Counted from the first letter of the stretch, positions 52,637-62,144 are shown. The stretch is 64,000 bases of DNA from Alphaproteobacteria bacterium (GCA_018650465.1 JABIFY010000106.1:1-64000); one strand, 5' to 3'. Notes: a model not told the origin generated them from the sequence alone. Numbers and translations: made by a program.

Positions 52637-52762
52637 CTTTCTGAATATATATCTTTGGTAAGGCAAATTTAACGCAAATGACGCATCCTGGTTTGATGTC
52701 TTCGGTCGCCTGAATTTATTCCGCTGGCCGCATTGCGAGTACCATCCTTTCGGGAGAACTGA

Positions 52763-53875
52763 ATGTCTTCGTCCGCGCTGTTAAATGAAGCAAGTTTGAC
52801 GCCAGCCGAACAGGCCAAGCGTAACGACCTGGCTTCGCGCAAACCTTATGTTGCAAGCAAACTTGCCAACATCAGCCGCATGGAACAGCGTGGTGAAATC
52901 AGCCCGATCATCCGCGTGGAAAAAAGTTATCTCTGCAATTTTCAGTGCACACATTGCTCTGCCGAATATTATATGGACCGGCATTTTGAAAAGGTGCACA
53001 AGACGTCGGATGATCGCTCCCGGATCGATCTGGATTTTGTCCGCAAACTTTCCAAAGAAGCCGATGAACTGGGACTGGCGCGCTTTGTGATTACGGGGGG
53101 CGAGCCTCTGGTGATGCGTGACTTTGACGCGGTCGTTGAAGCTATTGATCCTGACAAGCACTACATCATTACCGATACCAACGGCTGGTTTCTGGATGAT
53201 GAGCGTGCCCGCCACATTAAGAGTATCGGCGTTGAAAAAGTACAGCTATCCCTCGATAGCATGATCGAAAAAGATCACGACAGTTTCCGCAATAAACCAG
53301 GCTCATGGAAAAAAGCCATGCGGGCAATTGAAGCCACACTGGATGCCGATCTGAACTTGCTGTTGTCAACTGTCCTGGTCAAGGGACGGGTCCAGACCGA
53401 TGAATTCCGCCAGATGTGCGAATTTGCCACGGAGCGCGGTGTCGGCCTTTATGTGTCCTATGCCAAGCCCACTGGCTCCTGCACGGATCATCCGGAATTT
53501 GTTATCGACAAAAAAGATGCCGATATCCTGCGCGAGATGGAAAAACAGTACAGTGTCTTTACTCACATGACGCCGTCATATGGTTCGCACAAGGGCTGCA
53601 TTACGGTGAAAGGTATTATTACGGTGACATCAACCGGCGAGGTCACGCCGTGCCCCTATATTGATTTTTCCCTTGGCAACCTTCAACAGACATCGCTGAA
53701 AGAAGTTCTGGATCGTGGCATGGCCAATCCCTGGCTCGGCCCCCATCGTCCCGATTGTCTGATCGGTGAAGACCCGAAGTTTATTGATCTACACACAGAG
53801 GTGACCTCCCGCTATCTGGAACTGCCGGTTCCCTGGGGTGAAGGTTTTACCGCTGATGACAAGCTGACGGATTAA
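52763..53875 (+). CDS. Radical SAM enzyme with SPASM-like C-terminal cysteines
   Basis: A 370-residue radical SAM protein. The [4Fe-4S]-SAM motif is CNFQCTHC (Cys 58, 62, 65), preceded by IRVEKSYL. FVITGGEPLVMRDF is the SAM-binding GGE motif, and SLDSMIEKDHDSFRN is the typical beta-strand. Near the C-terminus GCITVKGIITVTSTGEVTPCPYIDF gives two more cysteines resembling a SPASM/twitch site. GGGAGAA lies upstream of ATG 52763. It could dehydrogenate or rearrange a carbohydrate, but peptide substrates are also possible for SPASM enzymes. It is followed 11 bp later by an unrecognised ORF in the same operon. Confidence 0.88.
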   Translation: MSSSALLNEASLTPAEQAKRNDLASRKPYVASKLANISRMEQRGEISPIIRVEKSYLCNFQCTHCSAEYYMDRHFEKVHKTSDDRSRIDLDFVRKLSKEADELGLARFVITGGEPLVMRDFDAVVEAIDPDKHYIITDTNGWFLDDERARHIKSIGVEKVQLSLDSMIEKDHDSFRNKPGSWKKAMRAIEATLDADLNLLLSTVLVKGRVQTDEFRQMCEFATERGVGLYVSYAKPTGSCTDHPEFVIDKKDADILREMEKQYSVFTHMTPSYGSHKGCITVKGIITVTSTGEVTPCPYIDFSLGNLQQTSLKEVLDRGMANPWLGPHRPDCLIGEDPKFIDLHTEVTSRYLELPVPWGEGFTADDKLTD

Positions 53876-53886
53876 GGCGAAGAATT

Positions 53887-54684
53887 ATGCAGCAAACAAA
53901 GGCAGACGAGACAGTGGTAGATGTGTTTGATGGGTTTGGCCGATGTATTCCGCAAAACCTTGTCGCCTCCGCTCATGTGGAAACACGCCGCTATTTCCAC
54001 TGTAATCAGCCAGCAATAGATTATGACGCCATCTATGTCCGCATTGCCAAAAACCTGGGTGGCAGTGACCAACTGGGTCCCGAGGACTTCAGTCAACGTT
54101 GCCTCGGCATTCTGGAAAGAATTCGTTCAACCCCTGAGCATGCCAATCTGCTCAACGCCGTACATATGCCCTTTTTTCTGCCGTCTGCCGAGTCGGGCGA
54201 CATCGGTACGGATCTCGAAAACAAATATTTGCCTGGCCTTGAAAAATCGTTCAAGGAAATGTTCCCGGAAAATGATTTCACAAATCACACCAGTGCATCG
54301 ATCACCGGAAATTTGTCGGTGGCACCGAAGGGACGACATGGCAACGTGCTGGAAAAATTATCCGGTGAAGTTGTCGTCGGTATCTATTTTCTCTCCTTAG
54401 CCGAATACTCTGTTCCCGCCGCCAGAGAGCAAGTCGAGAAACTTGACCCTGATTTCAGTCTGGCTGGTGGCTTTGATACCTGTGCTGCCATGATCGGCTC
54501 GCCCGACTTGTTATTACGCAAGGATGGCTATCCACCCCTATTGTGGTTTGCAGGCCTTGAAGGGGAAGAGCCGGACGTGAACTATCACATCGAAGCCTAT
54601 GGCCATGACCTGACATTCAACAGGCGGTTCCACCTGGGAAATGCGGCTGAATATTGGGCCAATGGATTGGTTATAACGGGGTAA
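53887..54684 (+). CDS. Uncharacterised protein between two radical SAM genes
   Basis: A 265-residue protein in which I recognise no family. It starts MQQTKADETVVDVFDGFGRC and has a soluble, mixed alpha/beta composition with no signal or helix. Notable segments are HMPFFLPSAESGDIGTDLENKYLP and SGEVVVGIYFLSLAEYSVP. It has a few His and Cys residues but no evident metal motif. Spacing is 11 bp after the radical SAM gene, and it precedes a B12-type radical SAM gene by 60 bp. It may be a partner or chaperone of these enzymes. Composition and length suggest a real gene. Confidence 0.6.
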   Translation: MQQTKADETVVDVFDGFGRCIPQNLVASAHVETRRYFHCNQPAIDYDAIYVRIAKNLGGSDQLGPEDFSQRCLGILERIRSTPEHANLLNAVHMPFFLPSAESGDIGTDLENKYLPGLEKSFKEMFPENDFTNHTSASITGNLSVAPKGRHGNVLEKLSGEVVVGIYFLSLAEYSVPAAREQVEKLDPDFSLAGGFDTCAAMIGSPDLLLRKDGYPPLLWFAGLEGEEPDVNYHIEAYGHDLTFNRRFHLGNAAEYWANGLVITG

Positions 54685-54744
54685 GGTTTGATTTATCCAT
54701 GATTGCTGATTGCAAGGAATTATTACCAATGGGGAATTGTTTTT

Positions 54745-56466
54745 ATGAATAATCAGGTTCAGCAAAAACCGGTTCTTCTATTTTTGATTCCCATGTATGT
54801 GAGTTATTCATCATTTATAGAACCATTTGATAACGGTAGAAGTTATCAAAAGAAGGATGGAAAATTCTATAACAGTCTTTCAACGGACATCCCCTTGGGG
54901 CCGATTTCCATCAGTGCCTATGTGAAACAGTTTGTTGATATCGACGTTCGGCAAATTGATTTTAATGTCGAGCTCAACCACGTTGATGCATTTCCCTATG
55001 ACAACTTTCGGGACTATTGCCTTGAGCATCTAAACGGCATTGATTTCAAGCCCGATATTGTTGGCGTCTCCTCGCTGTTTTCACCCTCCATGTTCAATTT
55101 CCTCGACTGTGGAAGCGTGGCGAAAGAACTATGGCCCGAGGCGCTGGTTCTTGGTGGTGGCAACATTCCAACCAACAGTTATGAATACATGTACAGCAAT
55201 CTGGAATGTGACTATTTCGATGCACTTTGCTTCGGCGAAGGCGAAAAGCCGCTTAAAGATCTTCTGCTGGCTGAAGACAGGTCCAGCTATCTGGAAACTT
55301 CGGATTCATGGATTACCAAATCAAAATCAAAGCCTGAAAACCTGTTTATTCCAAAGCATGATTTTATCGAAGATCTGGATGAAATTCCCTTCTTTGACTA
55401 CGACCTGATCGATATTTCCAGAAATAGTGCCAATCCCGTTACAACCAGCTTCCACAGCATTGATAACAAAATCGGCTTTCACATCATGACATCGAGAGGC
55501 TGTCCGTATCTCTGTACATTTTGTGCCTCTCACAGAACTCATGGCCGAAAGATGCGCTACCACAGTGTTGAGCGGGTAAGGCAAGACCTGACACGTCTGT
55601 GCCAGCAATATGACGCGACTCAGGTCATTTTTCAGGATGACCACCTGATGAGTGACAAGGCCAGGGTTTGCGAATTGCTGGATATTGTCAAAGAATTGAA
55701 GCTGGATTCCCTGTACCAGAATGGCTTGACACTTTACGCCCTGGACCGGCCCATGCTCGAGGCATTTTTTAATGCAGGCGTGCGGCACCTGGTTTTGCCG
55801 GTTGAATCGGGCAGCGAAAAAGTTCTCAAGGAACAGATGAGAAAGCCGCTAAAATTTGGCATCTCCGAAAGGGTTGCTGAGGATTGTCGGGACTTGGGGA
55901 TTTACACCAATACAAATATTCTGATCGGCATGCCGGGTGAAACAAAGGCTGATATCGAGGAAGCCAGGCTTAACCTGAGAAGAATTAAAACCAACTGGTT
56001 CAATGTGGCCTGCGCAAGCCCGCTTGTTGGCAGCGAGATGTATGAGACCGCGTCTAGGAAAGGCTTTATTAGCGGTGACGTTATGGGGGCAGACTATCAT
56101 CACGCTGTGATAAACACGGATGAGTTCTCTGCAGCCTATATCCAGAGAATGCAGTATATTTTCAATCTTGAGCTCAACTTTATTTACAATCAAGACGTTC
56201 TTTGCGGTGATTTTGAGATGGCCCTGAAGGGTTTTGAGAATGTTATTAAAGTGAGACCAGATCACGCGTTTGCACATTACTTTGCGGCCAAGGCCTATTT
56301 TCAATTGGGAAACATTGAGCGATACAACGCCTGCCGGAACAAGAGCGAACACTTTGCGCAGCTACCATTCTGGAAGGATTGGATCGAGTATTTTCAGTTG
56401 CCGAATTTGGGGGAAGAAGTTTTTTCGACAGATAAAGCGTCGGCAGCCAGTGCAGCGCCGGTTTAA
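54745..56466 (+). CDS. B12-binding-type radical SAM enzyme with C-terminal TPR-like tail
   Basis: A 573-residue protein. An N-terminal B12-binding-like Rossmann region (about 45-180, with VGVSSLFSPSMFNFL, VLGGGNIPTN and CFGEGEKPLKDLL) precedes the radical SAM domain with GCPYLCTFC (Cys 253, 257, 260). The C-terminal ~60 residues (DFEMALKGFENVIKVRPDHAFAHYFAAKAYFQLG) look like one or two TPR repeats. ATG 54745 with GGGGAA upstream is better than the TTG at 54703. Relatives carry out methylations at unactivated carbon or other B12-dependent steps. The DXHXXG motif is not seen, so cobalamin may bind base-off or not at all. Confidence 0.85.
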   Translation: MNNQVQQKPVLLFLIPMYVSYSSFIEPFDNGRSYQKKDGKFYNSLSTDIPLGPISISAYVKQFVDIDVRQIDFNVELNHVDAFPYDNFRDYCLEHLNGIDFKPDIVGVSSLFSPSMFNFLDCGSVAKELWPEALVLGGGNIPTNSYEYMYSNLECDYFDALCFGEGEKPLKDLLLAEDRSSYLETSDSWITKSKSKPENLFIPKHDFIEDLDEIPFFDYDLIDISRNSANPVTTSFHSIDNKIGFHIMTSRGCPYLCTFCASHRTHGRKMRYHSVERVRQDLTRLCQQYDATQVIFQDDHLMSDKARVCELLDIVKELKLDSLYQNGLTLYALDRPMLEAFFNAGVRHLVLPVESGSEKVLKEQMRKPLKFGISERVAEDCRDLGIYTNTNILIGMPGETKADIEEARLNLRRIKTNWFNVACASPLVGSEMYETASRKGFISGDVMGADYHHAVINTDEFSAAYIQRMQYIFNLELNFIYNQDVLCGDFEMALKGFENVIKVRPDHAFAHYFAAKAYFQLGNIERYNACRNKSEHFAQLPFWKDWIEYFQLPNLGEEVFSTDKASAASAAPV

Positions 56467-56485
56467 GGTGATGACACAGAAATAA

Positions 56486-57721
56486 TCAACGTCGACGTTG
56501 GTAGGACAATGGAGCGGAGGTCTGGATGCCGGGTGTTATCTTTGGGTCTTCCAGAAACCGGCCCACGCAATAGTCACAGGCGCCCAACTGATCTTTGTCA
56601 AAAACAAAATCCCGAATAATTGACTTAAGCGTTTTTGCATTTTCCTGATTGCTGGCAAACCCCGCAATGTCGACATAGTCGCTTTCATCTTTTGGAACGG
56701 CTTTTAGACGATCAACATGTGCCGAAAATGGACAGCGATAAAATTTACCATCCAGTATCGTAAACAAGTTTTTCGCGCAGCAACGCTTATACACATCTTT
56801 CTGCTCGTCCACGCTTCTGTGTTGCGGGCCGATGGCGGCACAATCGGTCCAATTCTGCGCTTTGGCTGCATAATAGGTAATTTTGTTCTCGTCCAGGATC
56901 TGTTTTAGCTGGTCGATGTTTCGAGACAATGCCTCATAGTCGGTCACAATCAGCACGATCTTTGCGTTCATAAGTGCTTTGAGGACATCTCCCTTGGGAA
57001 CGATTGTGCCATTGGTGTAGATGACAACCTTTTTGATTTTTTCGTGGGCAGACAAGTGGGTCAGGACAAGATCAATTCGCTTGTTCATGAATGGCTCTCC
57101 ACCGATTACACGAAATTCATTGACCTCGTCGACTTCATTCAAAAATGAATCAACTGTCATGATCAAGCTGGCGGAATCGTAATTTATTGGCGTCTCATAA
57201 TATTGCATCAAGTTTGAGCAATCCTGGCATTTAAGAGAGCAGCGCTCGGTAATGACAAGGTCGACACTGCGCAAGAATATTTTGTCAGGCGTCAGATAGC
57301 TCTCATGACAAAGAATGCAAGTCGACACAGAATATTCGAGAAATTCCAATGGTCCCTTACAGGCATGTTCGCTGATATCGATCCCCTTCAGTAACAAGCC
57401 TCCAGCGATCCAGTTTTCATAACCCAGTTCAGACAACTGAAGGACGACGTCGCCAATATCAGCCGCTGCGATGATAAAACAAGCGTCGGAATAACGGTTG
57501 ACTAGTTCGCTGGCAGGAATGACTTCGCATCCCGGCAGGTCAAGTTTTGATTTGTCTCCGTTGTTGTCACAGATGCAGGCAATACTAATGCCGACACTTG
57601 TGCAAAAGTTGAGCAAAACCTGGCCTGCGAAGCCGGCACCAAAAATCACAACCGGCGACTCCTGTTCTCGCAGGTCATCCAGAGACTGAACGGGTGGCGT
57701 GTTGACGGGATATTTATCCAT
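56486..57721 (-). CDS. Rossmann-module/radical SAM fusion protein
   Basis: A 411-residue protein with an N-terminal Rossmann-like module (VVIFGAGFAGQVLLNFC, residues about 24-40, to about 115) and then a radical SAM domain with CSLKCQDCSN (Cys 161, 165, 168) and RVIGGEPFMNK. Further cysteines cluster near the C-terminus (YKRCCAKN, YRCPF, GACDYC), as in SPASM-type domains. ATG 57721 overlaps the glycosyltransferase stop and ATG 57742 is an alternative. The module resembles those in the C-methyltransferase and the B12-type radical SAM protein of this locus. It probably modifies a glycan precursor. Confidence 0.82.
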   Translation of the reverse strand: MDKYPVNTPPVQSLDDLREQESPVVIFGAGFAGQVLLNFCTSVGISIACICDNNGDKSKLDLPGCEVIPASELVNRYSDACFIIAAADIGDVVLQLSELGYENWIAGGLLLKGIDISEHACKGPLEFLEYSVSTCILCHESYLTPDKIFLRSVDLVITERCSLKCQDCSNLMQYYETPINYDSASLIMTVDSFLNEVDEVNEFRVIGGEPFMNKRIDLVLTHLSAHEKIKKVVIYTNGTIVPKGDVLKALMNAKIVLIVTDYEALSRNIDQLKQILDENKITYYAAKAQNWTDCAAIGPQHRSVDEQKDVYKRCCAKNLFTILDGKFYRCPFSAHVDRLKAVPKDESDYVDIAGFASNQENAKTLKSIIRDFVFDKDQLGACDYCVGRFLEDPKITPGIQTSAPLSYQRRR

Positions 57722-58784
57722 AACGTTTTCGGGCCTTGTCATAACAGACCAGCAGTAATGGCAAAGTCAGTTGATAGCGTATGAGACGCGGGATCATGGC
57801 GCTTTCACCCGGTCTGGAAGAATAATGTTTTAGACCATCAGAAATAGCGCTGCGCCTGATCAGGCCATGGACAAATTTATATATCGTAAAAAAGTTACTG
57901 GTTTTGAGGCTGCCACAGAGCCTGATCAACTGAATAACCGTGTAGGCAATGCGGGCATTGCCACATCTCTGCTCGATTTGAAGCGTATCTGTATCTGTAT
58001 TTTCCAGGTAGTGCTGGACGCTGGCCAGCGCCTTTAGAAAGCCGAACAGCACCGCAGGGTTTTTGCCGAATGAAGATGTTGCTGAAGTATTGAGGGGATG
58101 CAACAGGTGGTGAACAACCGGAGACGCAACGTAAGCCAGCGAATTGGCGAACACCAGAGTGTCAAAGTTGTAAGATACGTCCTCAAAGGCTGACAGCCCT
58201 TCGTCGAAAACCACGCCCGCTTTATGCAACATCGATGATCTGAATAAACGACCCCATGAGTATACAAACAAGGGATGTTTATTGGGTTGGTTCAGGTAGG
58301 TGATAACATAATCGCGCAAATCAGCCCGCCCGAGTACACGGTCGTCTGGAAAAACCAGTGTTGGTGATGAGGGCTTGCCCTCGCCATCCAAAAAAGTCGT
58401 GAAACCACCGACTGTTATATCCGCCCCGGTTTCGTGTGCAATTTTGTAAAGCGACGCGAGCGCGTTCTCTGCGAGAATATCATCAGCATCCGCAAATATT
58501 ACGAACTCGCCGCGTGCCATTTTGAAACCCAGATTACGGGCAGCTGAAACACCATTGTTCTCGCAGCGCAAAATAGTTATGCGTGGATCTGCGGACCACT
58601 TTTCAAGTATTGCGCCAGATTGGTCTGTAGAGCCATCGTTGACAAAGATGATTTGCAGTTTTTCATGGGTTTGCCCGGTCAGGCTGGATATGCATTCATC
58701 GAGCCAAGGTGCCGCATTATAGACAGGTACAATAACACTGATAGCACCTGGGGTCTGGCTTGCAATATTGCTGTCGTCAACCAA
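57714..58784 (-). CDS. Family 2 glycosyltransferase
   Basis: A 356-residue GT-A fold glycosyltransferase. SVIVPVYNAAPWLDECISSLTGQT begins the domain, the metal-binding motif is VIFADADDI, and NGVSAARNLGFKMARGEF is typical of GT2. A longer helical C-terminus follows. The start at 58784 (TTG) is proposed because AAGGAAA lies 8 bases upstream and avoids overlap. GTG 58853 would overlap the upstream gene by 44 bp. It would transfer a sugar during glycan assembly. Donor and acceptor are unknown. It is one of only two likely glycosyltransferases in the window. Confidence 0.87.
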   Translation of the reverse strand: MVDDSNIASQTPGAISVIVPVYNAAPWLDECISSLTGQTHEKLQIIFVNDGSTDQSGAILEKWSADPRITILRCENNGVSAARNLGFKMARGEFVIFADADDILAENALASLYKIAHETGADITVGGFTTFLDGEGKPSSPTLVFPDDRVLGRADLRDYVITYLNQPNKHPLFVYSWGRLFRSSMLHKAGVVFDEGLSAFEDVSYNFDTLVFANSLAYVASPVVHHLLHPLNTSATSSFGKNPAVLFGFLKALASVQHYLENTDTDTLQIEQRCGNARIAYTVIQLIRLCGSLKTSNFFTIYKFVHGLIRRSAISDGLKHYSSRPGESAMIPRLIRYQLTLPLLLVCYDKARKRYG

Positions 58785-58809
58785 AATATCGTTTCCTTGG
58801 GGGGCTGGC

Positions 58810-60654
58810 TTATTCGGCTGCAATCCGGGATTCGTCAAAGCCGACAAGCTCACAGATGTCCAGAATTTTTGTTACGCCGCGGTGGTTTTCAAGAATCTGA
58901 TAAGAAATCTGGGTAATATGTGATGGCACGGCAATGATTACGACAGGCACATTGTTGTCTTCAAGAATCGAGGGGGCACAGATGTTTTTGCCATAAAAAT
59001 CCATCGTCCGCTTGCTCTCCGAAATATCGATTGGATAGACGTCGGGACCCGCAAAAATGCTGTCATTCTTGAACAGGTCCATGGCGGAAATCGTCATGCC
59101 CCAGATCGCAATCTTGCCGTATTGTTTGACAAGAGAAGAGACATTGCGATCAAGGTTTTCCCGCAACTGCGGTGGCAATGGAATATGGAATTTCTGCTGG
59201 CAATGATCACAGGAGATATAGTCGATAGCGAAGAGCTTGACATCTTCCCAAGTGCAGTCGCCACCACAGGTCGGGCAAGTAGCGGAGATCGTTTCCCGAC
59301 CCATCCGATCGTCCAGGCTATGTAGTTCTACGGCTTCCAACTGACCTGCGGCTTCGGTTGAATCTGATATCTCCCGTGCCAACAGCGCTAATTCCTGGTC
59401 TGTCATCTTTGAAATGTTGATCTGGGGGCAGCCGTCTTTAAGGTATTGTACCTTATCCTTGATCAGTCCGTTCTCACAGGCATTGCGATAGACGGCGGAA
59501 CCCGGGAAAGGTTTGATCAGCGTCAGATGGACCAGGTATTCTGGATGATCGTGCCACCATTTCATTGTTTTGGCGGCACTTTCAGCGGTTTCTTCCACAT
59601 CACCGAAGATAAAGCAGCCATAGGAAGATATGCCCTGATCCATGACTTCTTTCAGGACGCGTTCCGTTTTTGCCATCGTCAAGCCTTTGCGCATGCTCTT
59701 GAGGATCGCGTCGTCGGCACTTTCCAGGCCAAAGAACATAACGTCCAGACCGCCCTTTTTCATAATTGGCAGCAAACCAGGCTTGACGATGTTGATGGCG
59801 AAATCTGCGTGCCACGGAATACCATAAGGGCCCATCCGTTCACTGAAAGCCTTGGCGTCTTCGTATTTGGGCGCAAATAACTCGTCTGCCATTGATATGT
59901 ATTCAATGTTGAAATTCTCGACCAGGTAATCAAGCTCTCCAAAGAAGTCATCAAGCGAGCGACGACGATATTTGTGACCAATGGAATGAAAGCAAAATGT
60001 ACAACTGTAGGGGCAAGACCGACTGCCCAACATTGGCACCATTTGTGTTGCGCTCAGGCCACCGAAACTTGAAGGGGGCGTCGCAAGATATTTATCCAGC
60101 TGAAATCCCTCATAGTCAGGCCAGGGAATTGTATCAATATCTTCAATATCGTCTCTGGTTGCTGTTTTCGTGAAAGTGTCGCCGTCTTTAATGATCAGCC
60201 CGTCGACGGCAAATATATCGGTTACATCTTCCAGGCATTGGGCAAACTCGACGACTGTTGCCTCACCTTCACCAATCACCCCGTAATCAGCGTATTCCAG
60301 TGCTTCCATCGCGACATTGGGATCGGCAGAAATTAAACCGCCACCAACGACGGTGAGAATATCGCTATCAAGTTTTTTCACGACTTCAATAACATGTTTG
60401 ACGAGGTGATATTGCGGCGATAATCCACCAGTACCAACAATGTTGATGTTATGCTGTTTGATCGCCTCTTCAATAACTGTGCTGACTTTGCCTTTCGTAT
60501 GATTAAGGTTCAGCGTATGAACATTGAAACCTGCATGTTTCAGGCTCGAAGAAATGTAAGCCATGCCGAGGGGAAAAACGTAACCGTCACCAACTGTTTG
60601 CACCAGACGCGGCATGATGAGCAAAAACTCAAGTTTGTTCCCGAAAACAGCCAT
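58810..60654 (-). CDS. B12-binding-type radical SAM enzyme with zinc ribbon and Rossmann module
   Basis: A 614-residue protein. Residues about 10-165 form a B12-binding-like region (GLSPQYHLVKHVIE, VVGGGLISADPNVAMEAL, GVIGEGEATVVEF). The radical SAM domain has RSCPYSCTFC (Cys 214, 218, 221). A zinc-ribbon-like pair CPTCGG...CDHCQQ lies near 475-500. The last ~100 residues (YGKIAIWGMTISAMDLF...) form a Rossmann-like module similar to the two others in this locus. The layout is unusual and suggests a radical methyl- or C-C-modifying enzyme that works on a nucleotide- or lipid-linked sugar, but this is inference. Confidence 0.84.
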   Translation of the reverse strand: MAVFGNKLEFLLIMPRLVQTVGDGYVFPLGMAYISSSLKHAGFNVHTLNLNHTKGKVSTVIEEAIKQHNINIVGTGGLSPQYHLVKHVIEVVKKLDSDILTVVGGGLISADPNVAMEALEYADYGVIGEGEATVVEFAQCLEDVTDIFAVDGLIIKDGDTFTKTATRDDIEDIDTIPWPDYEGFQLDKYLATPPSSFGGLSATQMVPMLGSRSCPYSCTFCFHSIGHKYRRRSLDDFFGELDYLVENFNIEYISMADELFAPKYEDAKAFSERMGPYGIPWHADFAINIVKPGLLPIMKKGGLDVMFFGLESADDAILKSMRKGLTMAKTERVLKEVMDQGISSYGCFIFGDVEETAESAAKTMKWWHDHPEYLVHLTLIKPFPGSAVYRNACENGLIKDKVQYLKDGCPQINISKMTDQELALLAREISDSTEAAGQLEAVELHSLDDRMGRETISATCPTCGGDCTWEDVKLFAIDYISCDHCQQKFHIPLPPQLRENLDRNVSSLVKQYGKIAIWGMTISAMDLFKNDSIFAGPDVYPIDISESKRTMDFYGKNICAPSILEDNNVPVVIIAVPSHITQISYQILENHRGVTKILDICELVGFDESRIAAE

Positions 60655-60956
60655 TGCATTTCCTGACGTTAATGTTCGAATGATTATAGGGTAATTATCA
60701 TGCCAGTCTTTAAATAACCGTGAATCGCGATCTGTAATCGGGTAGAATAGCAGGGCAAATGATCCCGTATTTGGTCATTCAAATTGACCCTGGAAGTTTC
60801 AATTTGCCAGTGCAGACCCCTCCAGTTTACATGACCGTCATTCCCTATAATGTTTTGTAAAGAAACCGGGTATAAGAGTAACCTGGACAATGAGACTACG
60901 GTTTGTTTGATGCGAAATGTTTTGTGTAATGTCAGTTTTTGGGGGCAAAACGGTCT
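60655..60956. promoter_or_regulatory. Divergent promoter region
   Basis: A 302-bp AT-rich spacer with no supportable gene. CCCTATAAT occurs on both strands (plus strand 60843-60851; minus strand, inside ATTATAGGG at 60683-60691), giving candidate -10 boxes facing each flanking gene. Matching -35 hexamers are weak. Confidence 0.35.
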
Positions 60957-62144
60957 ATGGCCAAAACCAAGTTAATTCTTTTTCATTCCGGTCACGAAAA
61001 TGATCTGATTATGGAGGAGGCGTTTACAATTCTGTTTCGCGAGAAAGGCATTGAAATAGTAGCGCTGAATGGCGCGAGTGCAGAATCGGCCAGCAACCTT
61101 TTGGAGGTTGTTCAAGACTCCCCGGAAGATTTTATTGCAGTTGTTGGGCTTGGGGCCTACATTTTCAAATTTTTTGATGGTGAGGCGCCAGCGATACACC
61201 GCACATTGAATATCCCCCTGGTCATATTTATCATGGATCATCCGGGATACAGTATGATTGAAATGCCGGAGGGGATTGAAGACGCCCTGTATATAACGGG
61301 TTGCGAAGACCATGAAGCCTATTGGCGGAAGCACAGGCCTCTCGACAAAAATGTCATCACAGTGAAAAATATTGCGTGGGCAAATACAGCTGAGTCTCTG
61401 TCTCCCGATTTAGAAAGTTTCCTAAAAAGAGATCCCATCATTTTTGCGCCGGTAAACCTGAGCATGGCGGGATTATCGACTGAAAACTGGTGGGCATATG
61501 TTGAGCAACAGCACGAACCGGTGCTGTCGGTTATTAAAGATTCTTTTGCTCTGGTCGTTCAGAATTTCAATATGTGTGTGGATGATGCTATTGATGAAAT
61601 TCTGTTTGATAAATCGATTGAACTGGAATTACTGCAACGGGTAGAAGCGTCTCGATGCGTAGATGGCTTAACCAAGATGTGGCGTCGAAATTTTGTGATT
61701 GGCAGTCTGATTGATCTTCCCATCGTGGTCTCAACAGACTATGTGCCAGAACAGTTTTTGGGTAAATATGCCGATAAATTCATTCAGACTTCGGGGTATA
61801 TGACAGTTGAGCTTATGTCAAAAGTACAGTTTCTAATCAATATTCCGCCACCCAGACCAAAAATGGTCCATGACCGAATAGGCAAATGCATCGATGCCGG
61901 GGCTGTTTTGTTGACTGAACCAACCAGCGGAATCCAGGAAATCCTTAAAGAAGACAGGGATTATATCGGCTACACCTATAATGCCGACTCGCTCCGTGAA
62001 ACTGTCACTCATGCGTTGAATAACCCGGCTGATGCATATGAAATGACAATCTCGGCAAAAAAACAATGGGACGAGAAAGTCGGTGATGGATCTGCAATCA
62101 AAGTGCTTTTGGAAGCTATTGCTGATATGCCGAAAGCAAGTTAG
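60957..62144 (+). CDS. Putative glycosyltransferase (CgeB/GT1-like), low certainty
   Basis: A 395-residue protein with two Rossmann-like halves. The N-terminal half begins KLILFHSGHENDLIMEEAFTILF. The C-terminal part VHDRIGKCIDAGAVLLTEPTSGIQEIL...YIGYTYNADSLRETVTHALNNP resembles the nucleotide-sugar-binding half of CgeB/DUF3880-type and GT1/GT4 glycosyltransferases. No single catalytic motif is conclusive. ATG 60957 follows GGGGG; the ORF-track TTG start at 60939 is less likely. It stands before the RfbH-type gene, 102 bp upstream. Lower GC and AT-rich codons than the aromatic region suggest a different origin. Confidence 0.5.
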   Translation: MAKTKLILFHSGHENDLIMEEAFTILFREKGIEIVALNGASAESASNLLEVVQDSPEDFIAVVGLGAYIFKFFDGEAPAIHRTLNIPLVIFIMDHPGYSMIEMPEGIEDALYITGCEDHEAYWRKHRPLDKNVITVKNIAWANTAESLSPDLESFLKRDPIIFAPVNLSMAGLSTENWWAYVEQQHEPVLSVIKDSFALVVQNFNMCVDDAIDEILFDKSIELELLQRVEASRCVDGLTKMWRRNFVIGSLIDLPIVVSTDYVPEQFLGKYADKFIQTSGYMTVELMSKVQFLINIPPPRPKMVHDRIGKCIDAGAVLLTEPTSGIQEILKEDRDYIGYTYNADSLRETVTHALNNPADAYEMTISAKKQWDEKVGDGSAIKVLLEAIADMPKAS

